Below are positions 1 through 13,700 of a stretch of 64,000 bases of DNA, one piece after another (the stretch's first letter is position 1; every line of letters starts with the position of its first letter). The position numbers and the translations under genes are program-made. The notes under the pieces were generated by a model that saw only the letters and a program-made list of their open reading frames with translations, did no database searches and was not told the DNA's origin. The stretch comes from Trematomus loennbergii. Lineage: Eukaryota; Chordata; Actinopteri; Perciformes; Nototheniidae. Location: assembly GCA_012861695.1 (NCBI GenBank), contig JAAOOA010000026.1, forward strand, positions 8,278,661 to 8,342,660, written 5' to 3'.

Positions 1-334
1 TCACTTCTCACCGTGAAGCTGTTAAATAAGCTCCCCCAATTCAATATTTATGTAAACTATATTGTACGTCCTCAAGCTTTACCTGACAAATGTCCCTGCT
101 GTGTGCTGTGTCACGCCACACCGGCGTCTCAAACTTACAACTAGTTACCTCTCAGTCACCGTGTGTCGGACGTCATTATCCTCTCATTTTTGTCGGACAG
201 ATAAACGCTAAAGTATTACGTTAAATTAACTTTCTCTTGTCGACAGTGGTGTATGTATATTCATAAAGCCGAGACAAGTTATTTAAGCCCTCGCTAGCGG
301 CGTAAAATCAATAATTATAGATATTTTAGTTTAC

Positions 335-355
335 CTTCAGTAGTCTCCTATTCAT
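335..355 (-). CDS. Possible first coding exon of a divergent gene
   Basis: Read on the minus strand, an ATG at 355 opens seven codons (MNRRLLK) that end exactly at a GTAAAC donor-like site (329-334). It is preceded by a purine-rich leader and by the CpG-richer block at 420-500 that could be its promoter. This would be a gene reading out of the window to the left, divergent from zfyve16. No second exon is visible in 1-328, so the product cannot be named. This is an inference from start codon, donor and promoter-like composition only. Confidence 0.25.
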
Positions 356-419
356 TGTGGTACCGATGTTGTCTTCTTCTCCTTCTTCCTGTTTCTTTCC
401 GTTCTCTGATCGACTTCTT

Positions 420-500
420 TACATTTGGGCGCTGGGTTTAAGGTGGCGCACAGCCTGCGGGCCGGTGAGTTAGCGCCACCTACCGGCCTGGAGGGCAACG
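420..500. promoter_or_regulatory. CpG-rich block with inverted GGTGGCGC pair
   Basis: A short GC- and CpG-rich island in AT-rich surroundings. It contains GGTGGCGC at 442-449 and its reverse complement GCGCCACC at 473-480. Both arms resemble the CTCF core (AGGTGGCGC), and the right arm extends to TAGCGCCACCTACCGG. It could be a promoter for the putative minus-strand exon at 335-355 or a convergent CTCF pair. This is motif recognition by eye only. Confidence 0.35.
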
Positions 501-539
501 TGTTAGAATCAGATTAGGCAAAGTTTCTTCTTTTACACA

Positions 540-1850
540 GATTTAAACAGAGACAGATAAAGTACTCAGATTAGTTACTTAATTAAAAGTAGCAATACAG
601 TGTAAACATACTCAGACACAAGTCAAAGTCCTGCATTCAAAATGTCACTAAAGCAAAAGAACAAAAGTATTATTATCAAGATATACTTAAAGGTCAAAAA
701 GTAAAAATACAAATTTTGCAGAATGGGCAATTTAAGCACCAGATATTTTTTATAATGGTATAATAATTATTGATTAATTAATGTGTTGTAATGTGCACTT
801 GGTAAATGTGGGGTTTATTTGGATATCTTTCCTACTGGATAGCTTAACCTTTAATTTGTAGATCCTCGCCAATAAACCTAACCAATATTAACTTCAGTTT
901 TTAGTGGAGCATCTTTTTTTCCCAAACTTTATTTATTTACAAAAAAAAAATAGCAACAATACAAAAACAATAAAAGCATCTACACGCCATGTAGTGGAAA
1001 CGTATTTTTTGTTTCAAATAAAATAAATGTTCTTAGAAAAATGTGTGGGGCGTCTGTCGATGAAGCAACCTTCTGTGGACTATCTTGTTGCAGAGGACTG
1101 ATATGATTCTCAGGTGCAGCAGACTGCTGTGGAGCCTCTTTGGACGTAGCACCCTCTTGTGGTAGGTTACAGGTCCCTTCATGTGAGAAGGGTTTTGTTT
1201 GGGGTCTCTTCAGACCTTATTCTGATGCACTGAGTTGAAATTGTTTTATTTCAGAAATGAAAGGTTATTGATATCTCCTCCTTTGACTGGAAAAAAAATG
1301 TTGTACTTTTTTTTTTTCTTGCCTCTTTTATTTGTTTGTCTTTGCTTTTCTTTACTGTGAAAATGTAATTTACTTTTTTAAAGAAGAATTAAGTTATTTT
1401 GCTATGATGGTGGATTTTAGAGTAGTTTATTATTTCACCTTAGTCGTAATCCCTGCATGATAAATTGGTAAAATTAGAAGGTTTCAAATGTTCATATAGT
1501 GAAAGTCCCGCATTTAGAATGTTACTCAATTAAAAGTATTAGCATCCAAATAACTTAGAGTATCAAAATAAAAAGTAATCATTATGCAGGTAAAGGTGCA
1601 AACATGTCTAATTACTTTGTATGCAGGGTAGCTTGTTAATGTGACTCCAGGTGTAACTAGTCTTGAAATGGTTGTTTATAGTTCACATCATTACCCACAT
1701 CTACAAAGTAACTTCAGGTATTAAATAAAGGTAGTGGAGTAAAAGAACACTATTTAGAAGTACTAAGTAACACAAAATGTAACTCAAGTAAAGTACAAGT
1801 TCCCCAAAATTGTACTCAACTACAGTACTGAGTACATCTAGTTAGTTACT
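540..1850. repeat. Dispersed teleost repeat (hAT-like), inverted ends
   Basis: The left end near 557 (AAGTACTCAGATTAGTTACT, then AAGTCAAAGTCCTGCATT) and the right end near 1700-1848 (TAACTCAAGTAAAGTACAAG, then a TACTGAGTACAT block) are the inverted halves of a repeat very common in teleost genomes. The right half appears alone around 27715, 28590 and 49030; the left half appears alone around 50495 and 54675. The interior is AT-rich and has no credible coding. The class assignment to hAT-like is tentative. No gene is seen in 500-2060. Confidence 0.45.
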
Positions 1851-2069
1851 GCCATGTCCATGTCCATAGTATGATACATCTTAAATGTAAAGTAATTTCT
1901 TCAAATACTATATAATACGTGTGTAAATATGGATATAGCTGCCATAAAAAACTAAATTACTATCCCTTATCTGCACTATCATCCCAAATAATTGCAGTTT
2001 TGCATACAGGGAAATTACATGGCAGTCTTCCTGACACTGTGCTGAGCAGATCCTGTGACCTCCCCCGAC

Positions 2070-2270
2070 AGTCTGTTCAAGATGGCCGCTTGAGTGGAGA
2101 ATTTACACATCTCCAATAAAACTAATCCAACAGCTAGCTTCCCAAACAACTTTATTTGCTCTAACTGATAATGGGACGACGGTACGGGCGACGTGTGTTC
2201 CTATTTTAAAACGAAATATGAGAATAATTGTTGAGGACGACGTCGGAGTTATGGAGTAAAAACAGTGCTG
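2070..2270 (+). promoter_or_regulatory. zfyve16: Likely zfyve16 promoter and non-coding exon 1
   Basis: A YY1-type motif (AAGATGGCCGC, 2079-2089) is followed by a CpG-containing stretch (around 2170-2250) unlike the AT-rich flanks. A good splice donor, GTAAGG at 2271, would end a non-coding first exon. The next exon begins at 4729 after a clear acceptor (CCCTTCAG) and carries the start codon at 4768. The transcription start is not determined. Apart from this block, 1850-4728 shows no gene; the rest of it would be intron 1. Confidence 0.45.
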
Positions 2271-4767
2271 GTAAGGAATTCAGAACAAAATCAGGTTAAC
2301 ACACAGTAAGCTAGCTACTTTAGCCAGCTAACGCTTTCAATAATAATACTAACAGGCTAGCTTTGGCTAACGTAACACCTGCTTTAATCACGTTAATTCC
2401 AGGTGACAAACAACAGGCTGGTTAAGGATGCCTAACGTTAAAAAGTCATTAACAATTAGCTACAGGCAGCCCTATTATTAACACTCAAGCTAAGTGTGTG
2501 TGTTTGTTGTGGTGAACTGCTAGTTGCTAACGTCAGTTGTTTCATATGTTTTGTGAGCTAACTGTTGTGTTGTTCGGGTTAGTTAGCCTGTTTGCTAAAC
2601 GTTTAGCAAAAGGTGTACAGAGTAGGCAACTGTTAGCCTTCATGTTCGCTTTTTTTGCTAGATGGATTAAGCTGAATGTGTACGTGATACTGAATGCTCT
2701 TTAAATGACAGGTAAACGTTGTATTAATGATATATAGCTGGACACCGGTTACCATCACTGTTACCACGGTATCTATGACCAAATCAGGGATGTCAGCAGT
2801 TATGCATCTGTACACATCTCTACCAGGTTACCTGAGGTAGAAGATGTATTAAGATGTAATACTATACCTTAATAGAAGCACTAATACCTCACTTAAATAA
2901 AGATACTTGTAAGAATGAAAGTGCAATAAGGATGAGAGTGATAACACTGTAATGACACTAATGCTGTCAGACAAATGTAGACTCGTAAATTATACAGTAT
3001 TTGCCCCTGAGATTGCCAGCAACTTTAACATAAACACATATTACTGTGGCATCACTCTCATCGCTATTAAAGATGACTGTTGTTAACAATTGGTAACTCC
3101 AAATGTATGGAGGTGCATATTTTTCTGTGATGATTAACCTAAGATGTGTATTTAGTAAGGCTGACTTCCTCATTCCCATCTATATTTAGCATCCATTGTT
3201 AACACTGTGACACAGCAATACAAAGAGAGTTACTGAAGGATAAAGTAGTCAAAAATGTTGTTTGCGACACCAACCAACACAATTACACTTTTTGCAGACT
3301 TCAGTATTGTCTGTGTTGTGGAGTCAGTACAGCCAGTTTTCTCTTTATAAACAAAGTTTAAGAATCTTCTACATCTGTGTATTTCTATGGAAAAAAATAC
3401 TTATTTTCTACTGAGCTGCCAAATATAGTCTTAGGGCTACATCTGTGTATAATATGGATTCAAAGGTTCTTTTTAAGGCACCTGCTTGTTATTTTTGGAA
3501 AAGAAGTGACTCATTTTATTAAGCACCTGCTATTGTTTTGTTTTTAAAGTTGCTTTCAGTTTGAAGTTATTTTTAATCATTCTACAGATTTGCTTTTCTA
3601 AAATATGACCCATTTCCATTCACAGTGATATTTATTGAATTCTGATATAATGTTATAAAGGCGTTAAAGTCTATTTGATCCATGAGTGGAACTCACAGGT
3701 AGGAGAATTAGCTTTTCCCTTTACCTCTAAGTGATCAGTATCAAGCAGACTCCATTGTTTATTATCAATAGTGCCATTCAGGCTGTACTTTGTGGGTGTG
3801 CCTGTATTATGGGTCTGTATTTTCAGAGACTTACAGTAAAGTGCCATGGGTGTTGTTGTGTTTGTTGTTATTGCATGCAGTTAGCTGCCTGACAGTGCAT
3901 CAGGGAGTTAGCCCGCTGTGCCCCAAAGCACATTATCATTAGGCCTACACATTTCTCTCTTCCTGTGAAAACAATCTTGCAGGTATCTTCCCTCAGAACA
4001 ACCATTACATAGAAAATACGCATTACCCTCTTACTGTACCTGTAAGGCTATTAATAAATCTAGATTGTTTTGCACTACAACTAAGAGTTTTATTGTAAGT
4101 GTTATTTCACTGAAGTTGAGATTAGGGCAATGGAAAGTATTGTATCACATTGTTTTCCTCTCATTAGGCGACAAAAACACACGCATGCTGCTGGCCATCG
4201 GAAACTAAACAATATGACTGTGTAACATGGAGAGGGAAAATCATGACATCACCCCGGGTGGTAGTGATCAAGCCTCAACCTTTTAAAAAAGGGAATCAAT
4301 AGAAGTTGTTTTCACTGTATACAATGAGAAAAGTGGAAAGATAATACACTTTAATAATCAGAGTATAAATAATGTTTAACCCAGAGGAAATGAATCAGTT
4401 GGTGTTGGCAGTAATCTCTATTACTCACATGTTGACTGATCACATGATGTGACATAACATGTTTGCTGTGCAACTGGTCTGTGTGAGGATAATGGCAACA
4501 GTTCCTTTTTAATTCAGGTTGTATAACATACTTATAGCTAAGATGGTGTTATTTCGTTAGTTTTAATTTGGTCAGCTTTTCAATTTAGAATTTAAAATTA
4601 TATGTAGGGTAGACTCTTGCTTTGAAGGAGAATTCTTTCGCTACCACCAAATAAACCATAAATAGGATTTAAAAACTAAGTGTTTTGCTTTTTCCCAGTA
4701 TTGCAACAAGTCTTCTTTATCCCTTCAGGAATTGGAGGGGGTTGAAGGCCCTTTGATTTAGCCCAGC

Positions 4768-7700
4768 ATGGACAGCTTCTTCAAGGCGGCTGTATGTGAT
4801 CTAGACAAACTGCTTGATGACTTTGAGCTCAACACTGGTAAGATTCAAAGTAGGCTGTACATTTCATATTTAGAAATTATGATTAAACTGTTTACTGATT
4901 TCTCCATTAATAATGTTCTGTTGAATGCCAAACCAAGAGAGATAAAGCCCAATTTGACATGAATTGTCCATCAGTTAAAATATGTATATGTATTGCATGA
5001 CGTTGCTTTATATAAATCAGGTAGGTGGATATGACGGTATATACAGCATGCTTGCATTTCTATTTTAGAAATTCATCTGTGATGATATTCAGAATAAAAA
5101 AAAAATGGTGTGTATTTACATATATAATCTACATAAATGTGTATTATCTGAGTTTAACATGATTTGTTGTTTTTTGTATTACAGAGGAACATGAATGCAA
5201 GTCTGTTTTCCTGAAGCCTTCTGTGTACCCCTTCTCCTCACTGGGCTCTCAGTGTTTATCCTCCGAGGCGTCCACTGTCCCTCCAAACCTCCCCGACCTT
5301 AACTCTCTTCATTATGGTTCTGCCACCAGCTGTCCTGACCGCCCAGCAGTCAGAACCGCAGTGCTGATGACAGGGAGGTAAAAGGTCAGCCTCTCACAGG
5401 GGTGGACCTCCTTTCCTCTGTGGATTGCAGGCCGGCTAAAAGCTCCGCACCTCCCTGCCCAGACAGAGCTCTGAAGCCAGTGTGTGACCTTGTGAACGAC
5501 ACAAGCTCAGCCATCCTGGTCAGGGCCAACAGCCACGATGCTTTCAGTGAGCTGGACATGGTGGAAAAGCAAATGGAGGAAGAGGAGACGCTGCTTGTAG
5601 ACTTTGAAAGCCCTGTGGTGAATGAACATAAAGAGGATCAAGGACATTCAAGCCTAAGTGCTGAGTGTTCAGACACATCGGAAGGAAAACAAGCCTCTGG
5701 AGGGATGGAAGAGCTGGGTTTGGATTCCCAGGAGCAGCAGAGCGGTGGATACTCAGCCTCGCTCAGCCTGCTGGATGTCATTCTTCCTGCTGCAGTCGAG
5801 AGAAGCTGCGAGTCCACGGATGATTCACCAAGTCCCACTGAGTCAGCAGAGAAAGAGGAGAGGCATTGTGAGGAGGAGCCGTGCACAAACCAAGCCGTGG
5901 ATAACTCCTTAGACCATTGTGAACGGAGCCCACTCTGCCTGGCGATTGCATTCAAGAACCAACAACAGCCTCAGTGAATGAAGAGGAAGCCTCACAAGAA
6001 GACTTGGGTGAAAATGAGTCCTCTGTCGATGTAAATTCAGAAGAAATTGAACCGGGAGCTTATCATGCCTGCCTTTAGCTGTGTCCATGTGTGGAGCTCT
6101 CGTGAACATAAACACTGAAGAAGATGAGTCGGGGGAAGCTGCAGAGCTGTGTGAGGAGGCAGCGATCACCTCTGAAAGCACCGAGGCAGACTCCCTGTCA
6201 GCCTTGGAGGCCAGAGAGAACAGGTCACGTTTAGAAGAAGTTGTTAACTCGCCTGTGTCCGTGCAGGTTTCAGAGGGCCGGGTGTCGCCAGAGGGGCAGC
6301 ATCTCGCTCCTGAACCTGCTCCTCCTGCTGTCCCCTCTGCAGACATCGCCTCCTACGATCTCCCAGAACCCAGCCCAGTGGATCCTCCCGAGTTTGGCTT
6401 TGAATACCTGCCTGAGAGCGACCAGGCCGAGCTGCTGGTTACAGACGAGGAGTTGGATGCTTTCCTGCAGGCGCACGCTGAAGCAGAGCAGGGTGGAGGC
6501 GTCTCTTACTGCAGCAGCTCTGGAGATTACTCTCACCCTGAGAGTCTCTCAGGGTCAAACGGAGATCTGGAGGGCAAGCTGGTGGGAGAGGAGCCGAGGA
6601 GCTGTGGTCGAGGGAGACGGGAGGATTTAGAGCGTCTGGCTTCTCCAGAGAGTGACAGAACAATGTATGTGTCTGCAGAGGAAAGTTTGAACCCCAGTGC
6701 TCCATCACAGGACTCAAACAGACCTTGCCAAGAAGAGCCAGAACTCTCCTCCGGATTAAGCCTTTCTTTGACCAGCAACACTTTCCAGTCTCAGCACAGC
6801 AGTAGCCCCGATCAGCAGCCCTCCTATGGAGGTGCGAGACCTAAACAGCTACACTGCCAATCTGCTAGATCTCCACCAGCAGGGGAAGAAGGAGAGGAGC
6901 ATTCTCAGACACTCACTGGTTCTACAACAGATCCGAGTGCAGCAGAGGATGAAGACAGCTCACCAACCAGTCTTACAGAGGAGCATTGCAACATCAGGGA
7001 TCTGAGCCCTATGTGTGCCTCCCAGGAGCATCATGAGTACAGTATGGGGTATGAGGAACTCTCAGAGCCCCCTCCTTACCCCGGGGAGTCGCCCACTGAA
7101 GGTGCCAGGGCGGTGAACTGGAAGAGAGAGGGGGGGAGGAGCTGGGCAGCAGACAGCCGGCCTGGGTGCCAGACTCTGAAGCTCCCAACTGTATGACTGC
7201 TACCAGAGGTTCACCTTCACCAAGAGGCGGCATCACTGTCGAGCCTGTGGGAAGTATGTTGCTCAGCTTGAAAAATATAATAATATCATGTAGTATATGA
7301 ATTTATATAAATATATGTATAATTATCTTATTCATATACTTTAACTTTATTTTCTTCATTATGTTTACGGACCGTCCACACAGCAGCGTTAAAAAAATCT
7401 TGGAGGTGGGCGTATCTGAAGCTTGAGGATTTTTTGCGAGCAACCAATCACATGAATCTCCCGCCCGCGACATACAAAGCAAAAAAGCCGAAGTAAACTG
7501 GATATAAACTCCCCAAACAGGCGAAACATACCACTGTCTCTGCCACCTCCTCCATGCCTGGCTCCTCCGGTTTGTATCCCGGTAGGTAAATAGGGACTGG
7601 TCATAAGCACCGGGTGATTCCCTACCGCTAATTTCTCCTCCATTTTTTGGAATATGAGGAAATGACCTGCGGTATGTCTCTCCCAGCATACACGCCGTTT

Positions 7701-10700
7701 GATTGGCTAGAGCTTGAACTGTCAGATTTGGGTACACGGGATTTGATTGGCTGACGCTTCCACCTCAGCCTCAAAAGTTGAACATTGTTCAACTTTGAAT
7801 CCTCAAATCCTGAAAATCTCCGCTCGCCTGCCACAATGCATTTCGGCGAAAAGTGAGGGAAAGTGACGTCACCCCATTCAAAGTGAATGGGCAGAAGCGT
7901 TTCAAGATTTTTTTAACGCTGCTGTGTAGACGTTCCGTTACAGCAGGTTTCACACTTCTAGCCAGCTGTTAATACTATAATAACCTTACATAACCATTTT
8001 TCCCTTAAATATACAAATAATCATTTTGTAATATGTAAAAAGTGAACATATTTTAAAACAAAAAGGAAATCAAAGCTTAAAGTGACATGTTCAAATTGCT
8101 ATTTTCTCTGATATACTGCCCAATTCCCAAACATATTCAATTTATTATCAAAGAATATATTTTCTTCCGGCATTTGGCTTTAAAGACTCCTCAAGCAATT
8201 TAGTAATTACCAGAATGCTTTTTTTTTTCATCAACTAATTCATTAACTGACATAACCCTCAGCCATCACACTTCCTAGAGGCAACAGGGACGTTATCAGA
8301 AGTTGTGTAAGCAAGAGCCCAAAACCACAGAATATATATAATAAAGGATCATGTGAGAGGAGTTGAAAGGTTCAGCTCTGTTAAAGTGCTCCGCAGCCTT
8401 TTGTTGTTGTTCCAGGTTTCATTTCGTCCTGGGTAATGGTTGGGTTAAGAGCCTTCATGTTGTCTATAAATCATTTATCAAATATTTCATATATGTCTAG
8501 TAATCCTTACTTTTCTGTTTGTTTTACTTTGTTGCTTCAGATTCTAGATGCATTTTCAGCACTGATATGAAACAGTAAAAAGTTAAATAATAATGTAACG
8601 TGCGTGTCCTGATATAATTCAATAAAAGGGATTACGAACCGAGACCAAAAATAGCACGGTGGATTCACGGACGCAGAGAGCATGAGTCAGCATTTCTTTT
8701 TTAGCTCCTCTACTGAGCCGAGTATCCTAAAGATGGACTAAGTCCTTCAAAGGCCGGTGATTACATGGAATTAAAGGGGTCTGTTTGTTGTCGTTCACGC
8801 CATGAGTGCTGCACCTCCAGGAACTAGAGTTGTTGTAGGGTTTTTTTATCTGCAAGGTGCTTTATAGTATATGACTTTAATCCCATTTCTCCTTTGTGAC
8901 AGGTTTACTGTGCGGTGTGCTGCAACAGGAAGTGTAAACTGAAGTACCTGGAGAAGGAGGCACGTGTGTGTGTCGTCTGCTTTGATACCATACACAGAGG
9001 TAAGGCCCTGGTTCTGTCTGATCAGAGACTCACTTCCACATTGTTTTCCACAGACGTGAACAAAGTTCCTTATCCCAGTGCAGTGTTTCCTCTAGGTTTA
9101 CTGCTTTGGGGGGGTGCTGCCTGAGGGGGGAGGGGGGGGGGGGGGGGGGGGGTGGGGGGGTGGTGACATTGAGATATATATTTTTTAAATCCTTCTGGAG
9201 CAGAGAGAGGAGCTGTGGCTTATTGTTATTGATTAATGCATCAGTGTTTCTTAGGGTCAAAAACACTAAGCTCACAACTTAAAATGAAAGCGTTTAGTTT
9301 ATTTAATAAAAGAGCACATGTTCAAAAAAGTGACAGTAGATATAGATTAGTTGCAATTTTTTAAAATTTAAAATATTTTTTTTTAAACACCTTAAATTTC
9401 AGGGGGGGCGCGGAGCTCCGTTGGCGGGGTGCAGCGCCCCTCCAAGACAATGGTAGGGGAAACACTGCAGTGTGCAAATATGAGTGTTAGCAGAAATGCA
9501 GAGTCATTCATGAGTCGTTTGATGGCTTAGAATGATTTAAAAACAGTGGAGATGCAGTAGTTGTGAATTGTTGAACAGGAAGAAGCTGTGATTTATGTGT
9601 GTGCATCTCCTGTAGGAAGACGTCCTGTAGCTGTAAAAGACTGGTTTTTGTAGGGATTGTTTTGTAATATAGTGATCTAAATTGTCTTTTTTTTACTTTT
9701 TAAGTTACTTGTATTTGGAAGATCAGGTAGAAATAGTTTGCCATAACAACTTCATCAGGTGATGTGCATGTTTACAGCATGATTTTCTGCCTACAAGTGA
9801 CCAGAAAAATCAGCTTTAATATTCAGATCAGATATCTACAAAACATTATTGTTACTGCATCTGTATGGAGTCAGGGCAGGGGGGATAGATTTGAGTATTT
9901 CCCTCCCCCTCAGAGGAACAGACTAACCCCAGGAGTTATTTTTAAATAGACTGAATTCACAAGTTGACATTAATACGTAATAACATCACAGTAACATTTC
10001 ATTATGCAGCAGATGAATATTTAACCCACAGAACACAAAAAGGTCCCGTACGACGCGGCCCAGGGCTTTCTTTCACTTTTGTCTGCACATCCATTAAAAA
10101 TGCAAACATTTATCTCTAGAATCATGTCTTTTTATGAAAGTAAACAATATGTCTGTGTCTCAATGCACACAGTGAAAAAAAACCCAGATTGTTTCTGCTT
10201 CGGTGGTTTACATGTCTGCTTTGATGATAAAAGGCAGAGAGGCTTTTTATAGTTAAAGACTGCAGCATGGACAGAGAGAAAGAGAGAGGGGGGTGGGGGG
10301 AAGGAGAGGGAGAGACGGGGAGGGGAAGATGGATGGAGAGGGCAGGACAGGAGGAAGAGAGTTATAGCAGGACACTGGCATTTGTCCTTGATTGTGTGAG
10401 CTACAGGACCCGCCTAACGCAGCGGACATGTGATGCTAACACATGGCGTCTAAATTAAGAAGAAAGAGGTGATCCACTTCTGTGGCGGGTGGATGCTCGG
10501 GGGGTGTGACGTGATCCCTCTCTCCTCTCCGTCACCCCCCCCCCCCCCCCTCTCTCTCTCTCTCGTTTTTTTCCTCCTTATGCTGCTCTCCATCTCATAA
10601 CAGTGTGGGGAGCTTGCATGTGAGGCATACTGCACTCACACCAGCCTCCAGCTAAAAGGCTAATACGGCTAACAACAGACAGAATATAGAGAGCAGCGGC

Positions 10701-13700
10701 TTCAGGACAGCTGTGATGGGAGAGTCTAAAGTCACACTGAGGAATAGGCTTGCAGTGATTTGGACTGGTTGAGTTTTAGCAGAGGGGGGATGAGGATGAG
10801 GTAAGATGCATATGACTTCTTAAAAAAGTCGATTATTGTTTACTGCTTCTGTGTTTTGTTTGTGAGTTTATAATCTGTGCCGAGGGATTTATGTTTATAT
10901 TGCTGCTAAACTTAAAATGGGGTTTGCAAATGTTTTTCACTTACTTGAAGTCATTTAGAGGAAATCCTTGATGACTTTTTTGTGCGTTGTCATCCTTTCC
11001 TTGCAAAACAAAAAAACAACTCATCTGCCGTGTGACCGACCGCAGAGTTTATTTTCCAGGGTCTGAATTAATGTAATGTATTTGCTGTGTGCTTCCCCTC
11101 GGTGTGGTTCCTGTGCTTTTGTAAGGCACACTGTAGTGGCTGTCAGTACACAACGGATTGATAAAGATCTATGATGCTTAATCAATATAATGGAGACGAG
11201 TGCTACATCAGCATTTTCTGAAAGGCTGCAACCAGAAGGCATTCAGAAAGCCTCGCAGTCACTGCATGCTTTCCTGGGAGCAACAACTCATGTCTGTCCT
11301 GTTTTCAATAACCTTCATTCACTCTGCACTACATACTGCACTGTAGGGGGAAGAAAAGCTGTCATTTGATGTTAAATATGTCTGATTCTTCCAGGAAAAC
11401 AGTAAAAGCACACCTAAACTATATTTTCGAATCCCTTTTAAATAAAAATAAAAGGAAAACTGGAATGTACTGCAGTATTGCACTGTGTTAGACATAAGCT
11501 GTTCCCAAGAGCAAATGACTCATTACAGTAATCACAAATCACCGTCACTGCCTTATGGTCATTGCAACATGGCTTTTGCTCTGCGGGCTGCTTTTCCAAG
11601 GTTTTCTGTGCAGCTGCATGTCCTCTGAGTCCATCCAGTCATACTCATGCTCCAATTCTGCTTCTTATCTATCAGACTTTGATATCTGATCACACACAGG
11701 ATCATTTATAAGTTGCTTCAGGCACACCTTCATTTTTGCTTTGACAAAAATCCTCCAATATCAAATACATATTTTCATCTGGGTGAAGGCCTTTAATAAT
11801 AAGTATTTTTAGATGTTGTATTATCCCCAAAATACTTGCGGTAAATGATATCATTTTAAGACCATTTTATGCCAATGACATAATAGCATATTAAGCATCT
11901 TTGAGCGTTAGGAAAAGCGCTATAACAATTCAAATTATTAATATTATTATTATTATTAATGCACCCTTTTTAAAGAGCAATTGTAATGATAATTATAATG
12001 AAAAAAATATTGTATTATTGTGATACTTAGACTTAAATAGAATAAAACCAAACAACCACAAAAACATTGTATCAATAAATTAGCTATAAGTTAGATATAA
12101 GTAACAACAACAACAACAACCCTCCTCTTCAATTCAGCTGAAAACCAGAATAATACGACAGCAGCTGGGACAATAAGTCAAAAGCGTAAAAATGACCAAG
12201 GTCATGTCCATAAATTGTACAATAAGTCGATAAAGTAATTATAGTGACAGGCCTATCCTTGTGTCCGCGTTGATTTATAGTATTAAACTGGAAAACACAA
12301 CCTTACGTGCTATTCCCTGCTACTGCACCCGCATACTGTGACATATCATGACGCTACTTTTGGTGTCTTAAGACCCTTTAAACCTTGACACCACACAAAT
12401 GGTAAAAAGAAGAGACTTGAGGACTGAACTGAATTCAATAAAGGAATACAAAAAGTGTATGATCTGGTCCTGTAGCTGACATAAATGTTGCTGGTCCAAA
12501 TGAACCGACCTCAAGCACTTCTGCTACGGTACTTGTATGCTGCCTTAAGCTAAACTAGGTAGGAGGTAGAGATTAAACTTCTTAATATCATAATATATAC
12601 ACATTATTGTTGTGTTTATTTGATAGGTTTATTTTTTTATTTGCAGATTATTGGTTATATTTATTGCATATCTTTGCACTCTTTCCTATTTTGTACTGCA
12701 GCTGCTGCACAACAGTTTCCCTCGGGCTCACCAAAGTCTGTATGGTTCATCCTGAGGGGACCATGAATGTCTGTAAACAATCGTGACAATCCATCCAATA
12801 ACCGTTTCAGAGTTGACAGGAGATCAAAATTAGTTAATTACCTTGTCATTTGTGCTCAAATGAACCCGCGGTGATGACGTCTTTCCCCTTGTAGCCCAGG
12901 CGCTGGAGCGGATGATGAGTCCTGCTGGTCCCAGTCCGAACCCCAACGTCCCATCTGAGTACTGCAGCACCATCCCCCCCCTGCAGCAGGCTCGAGCCGC
13001 CGGCACTCTGAACTCCCCTCCACCGACCGTCATGGTGCCTGTGTCCGTTCTCAAAAACCCAAACAACGACAGTACGCTCACTCTTAACTACTGTACACTC
13101 TCTGTGTTTAACTGTGGGTGGTGTTTTCCTGAACTCTAGCCATTTAAAAGACGTGTGTTTCCTGTGTGTTACCAGGTTGTCCTCGTGAACAGAAGCGCGT
13201 GTGGTTCGCTGATGGCATCTTGCCCAACGGAGAGGTGGCAGACACCACAAAGCTGTCGGTGACGAGCCGCAGGAGCTCGCAGGAGTTCAGTCCGTCCTCT
13301 CCGGACCAAACTACAGTAAGATACATCATCGCAGTCTAGCTACAGGGAAACACTCAATCCTTCATTTTTATGACTGTTTTATGATTCATGATTTTTTGTT
13401 TTCAGCACATTTTCACACTTTTTCTAAGAAATACGGCTGCTGAGGTTTCTACAAATAGATTATACATATTTAATGGAATGGTTCACAACAAAATCGAAAA
13501 TACAATTTCTTCCTTCTTATCTGTTGGGCTGTAGTTTCTTGGGGATTTTTGCTGTAGAGATGTATGCCTTGTCTTGAATATAATTAACTAGATGGCCCTC
13601 GGCTTGTAGTGCTAAAAGAAAAGTTCCAAAAACATGTATTTGAAAAACCCAACAGCCATGTCTCTTTCCAGAAAACATGACCTGGTTGCTCAAAATAATC

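Noticed and set aside
5638..7236. Minus-strand and alternative-frame ORFs over zfyve16 exon 2
   Set aside because: Shadow frames of a long acidic coding exon; the true frame changes only through single-base losses.
7303..7834. Frames of 68-144 codons at 7303-7834 and relatives at 22721-23228
   Set aside because: They lie within the two MITE copies; similarity between them is repeat similarity, not gene conservation.
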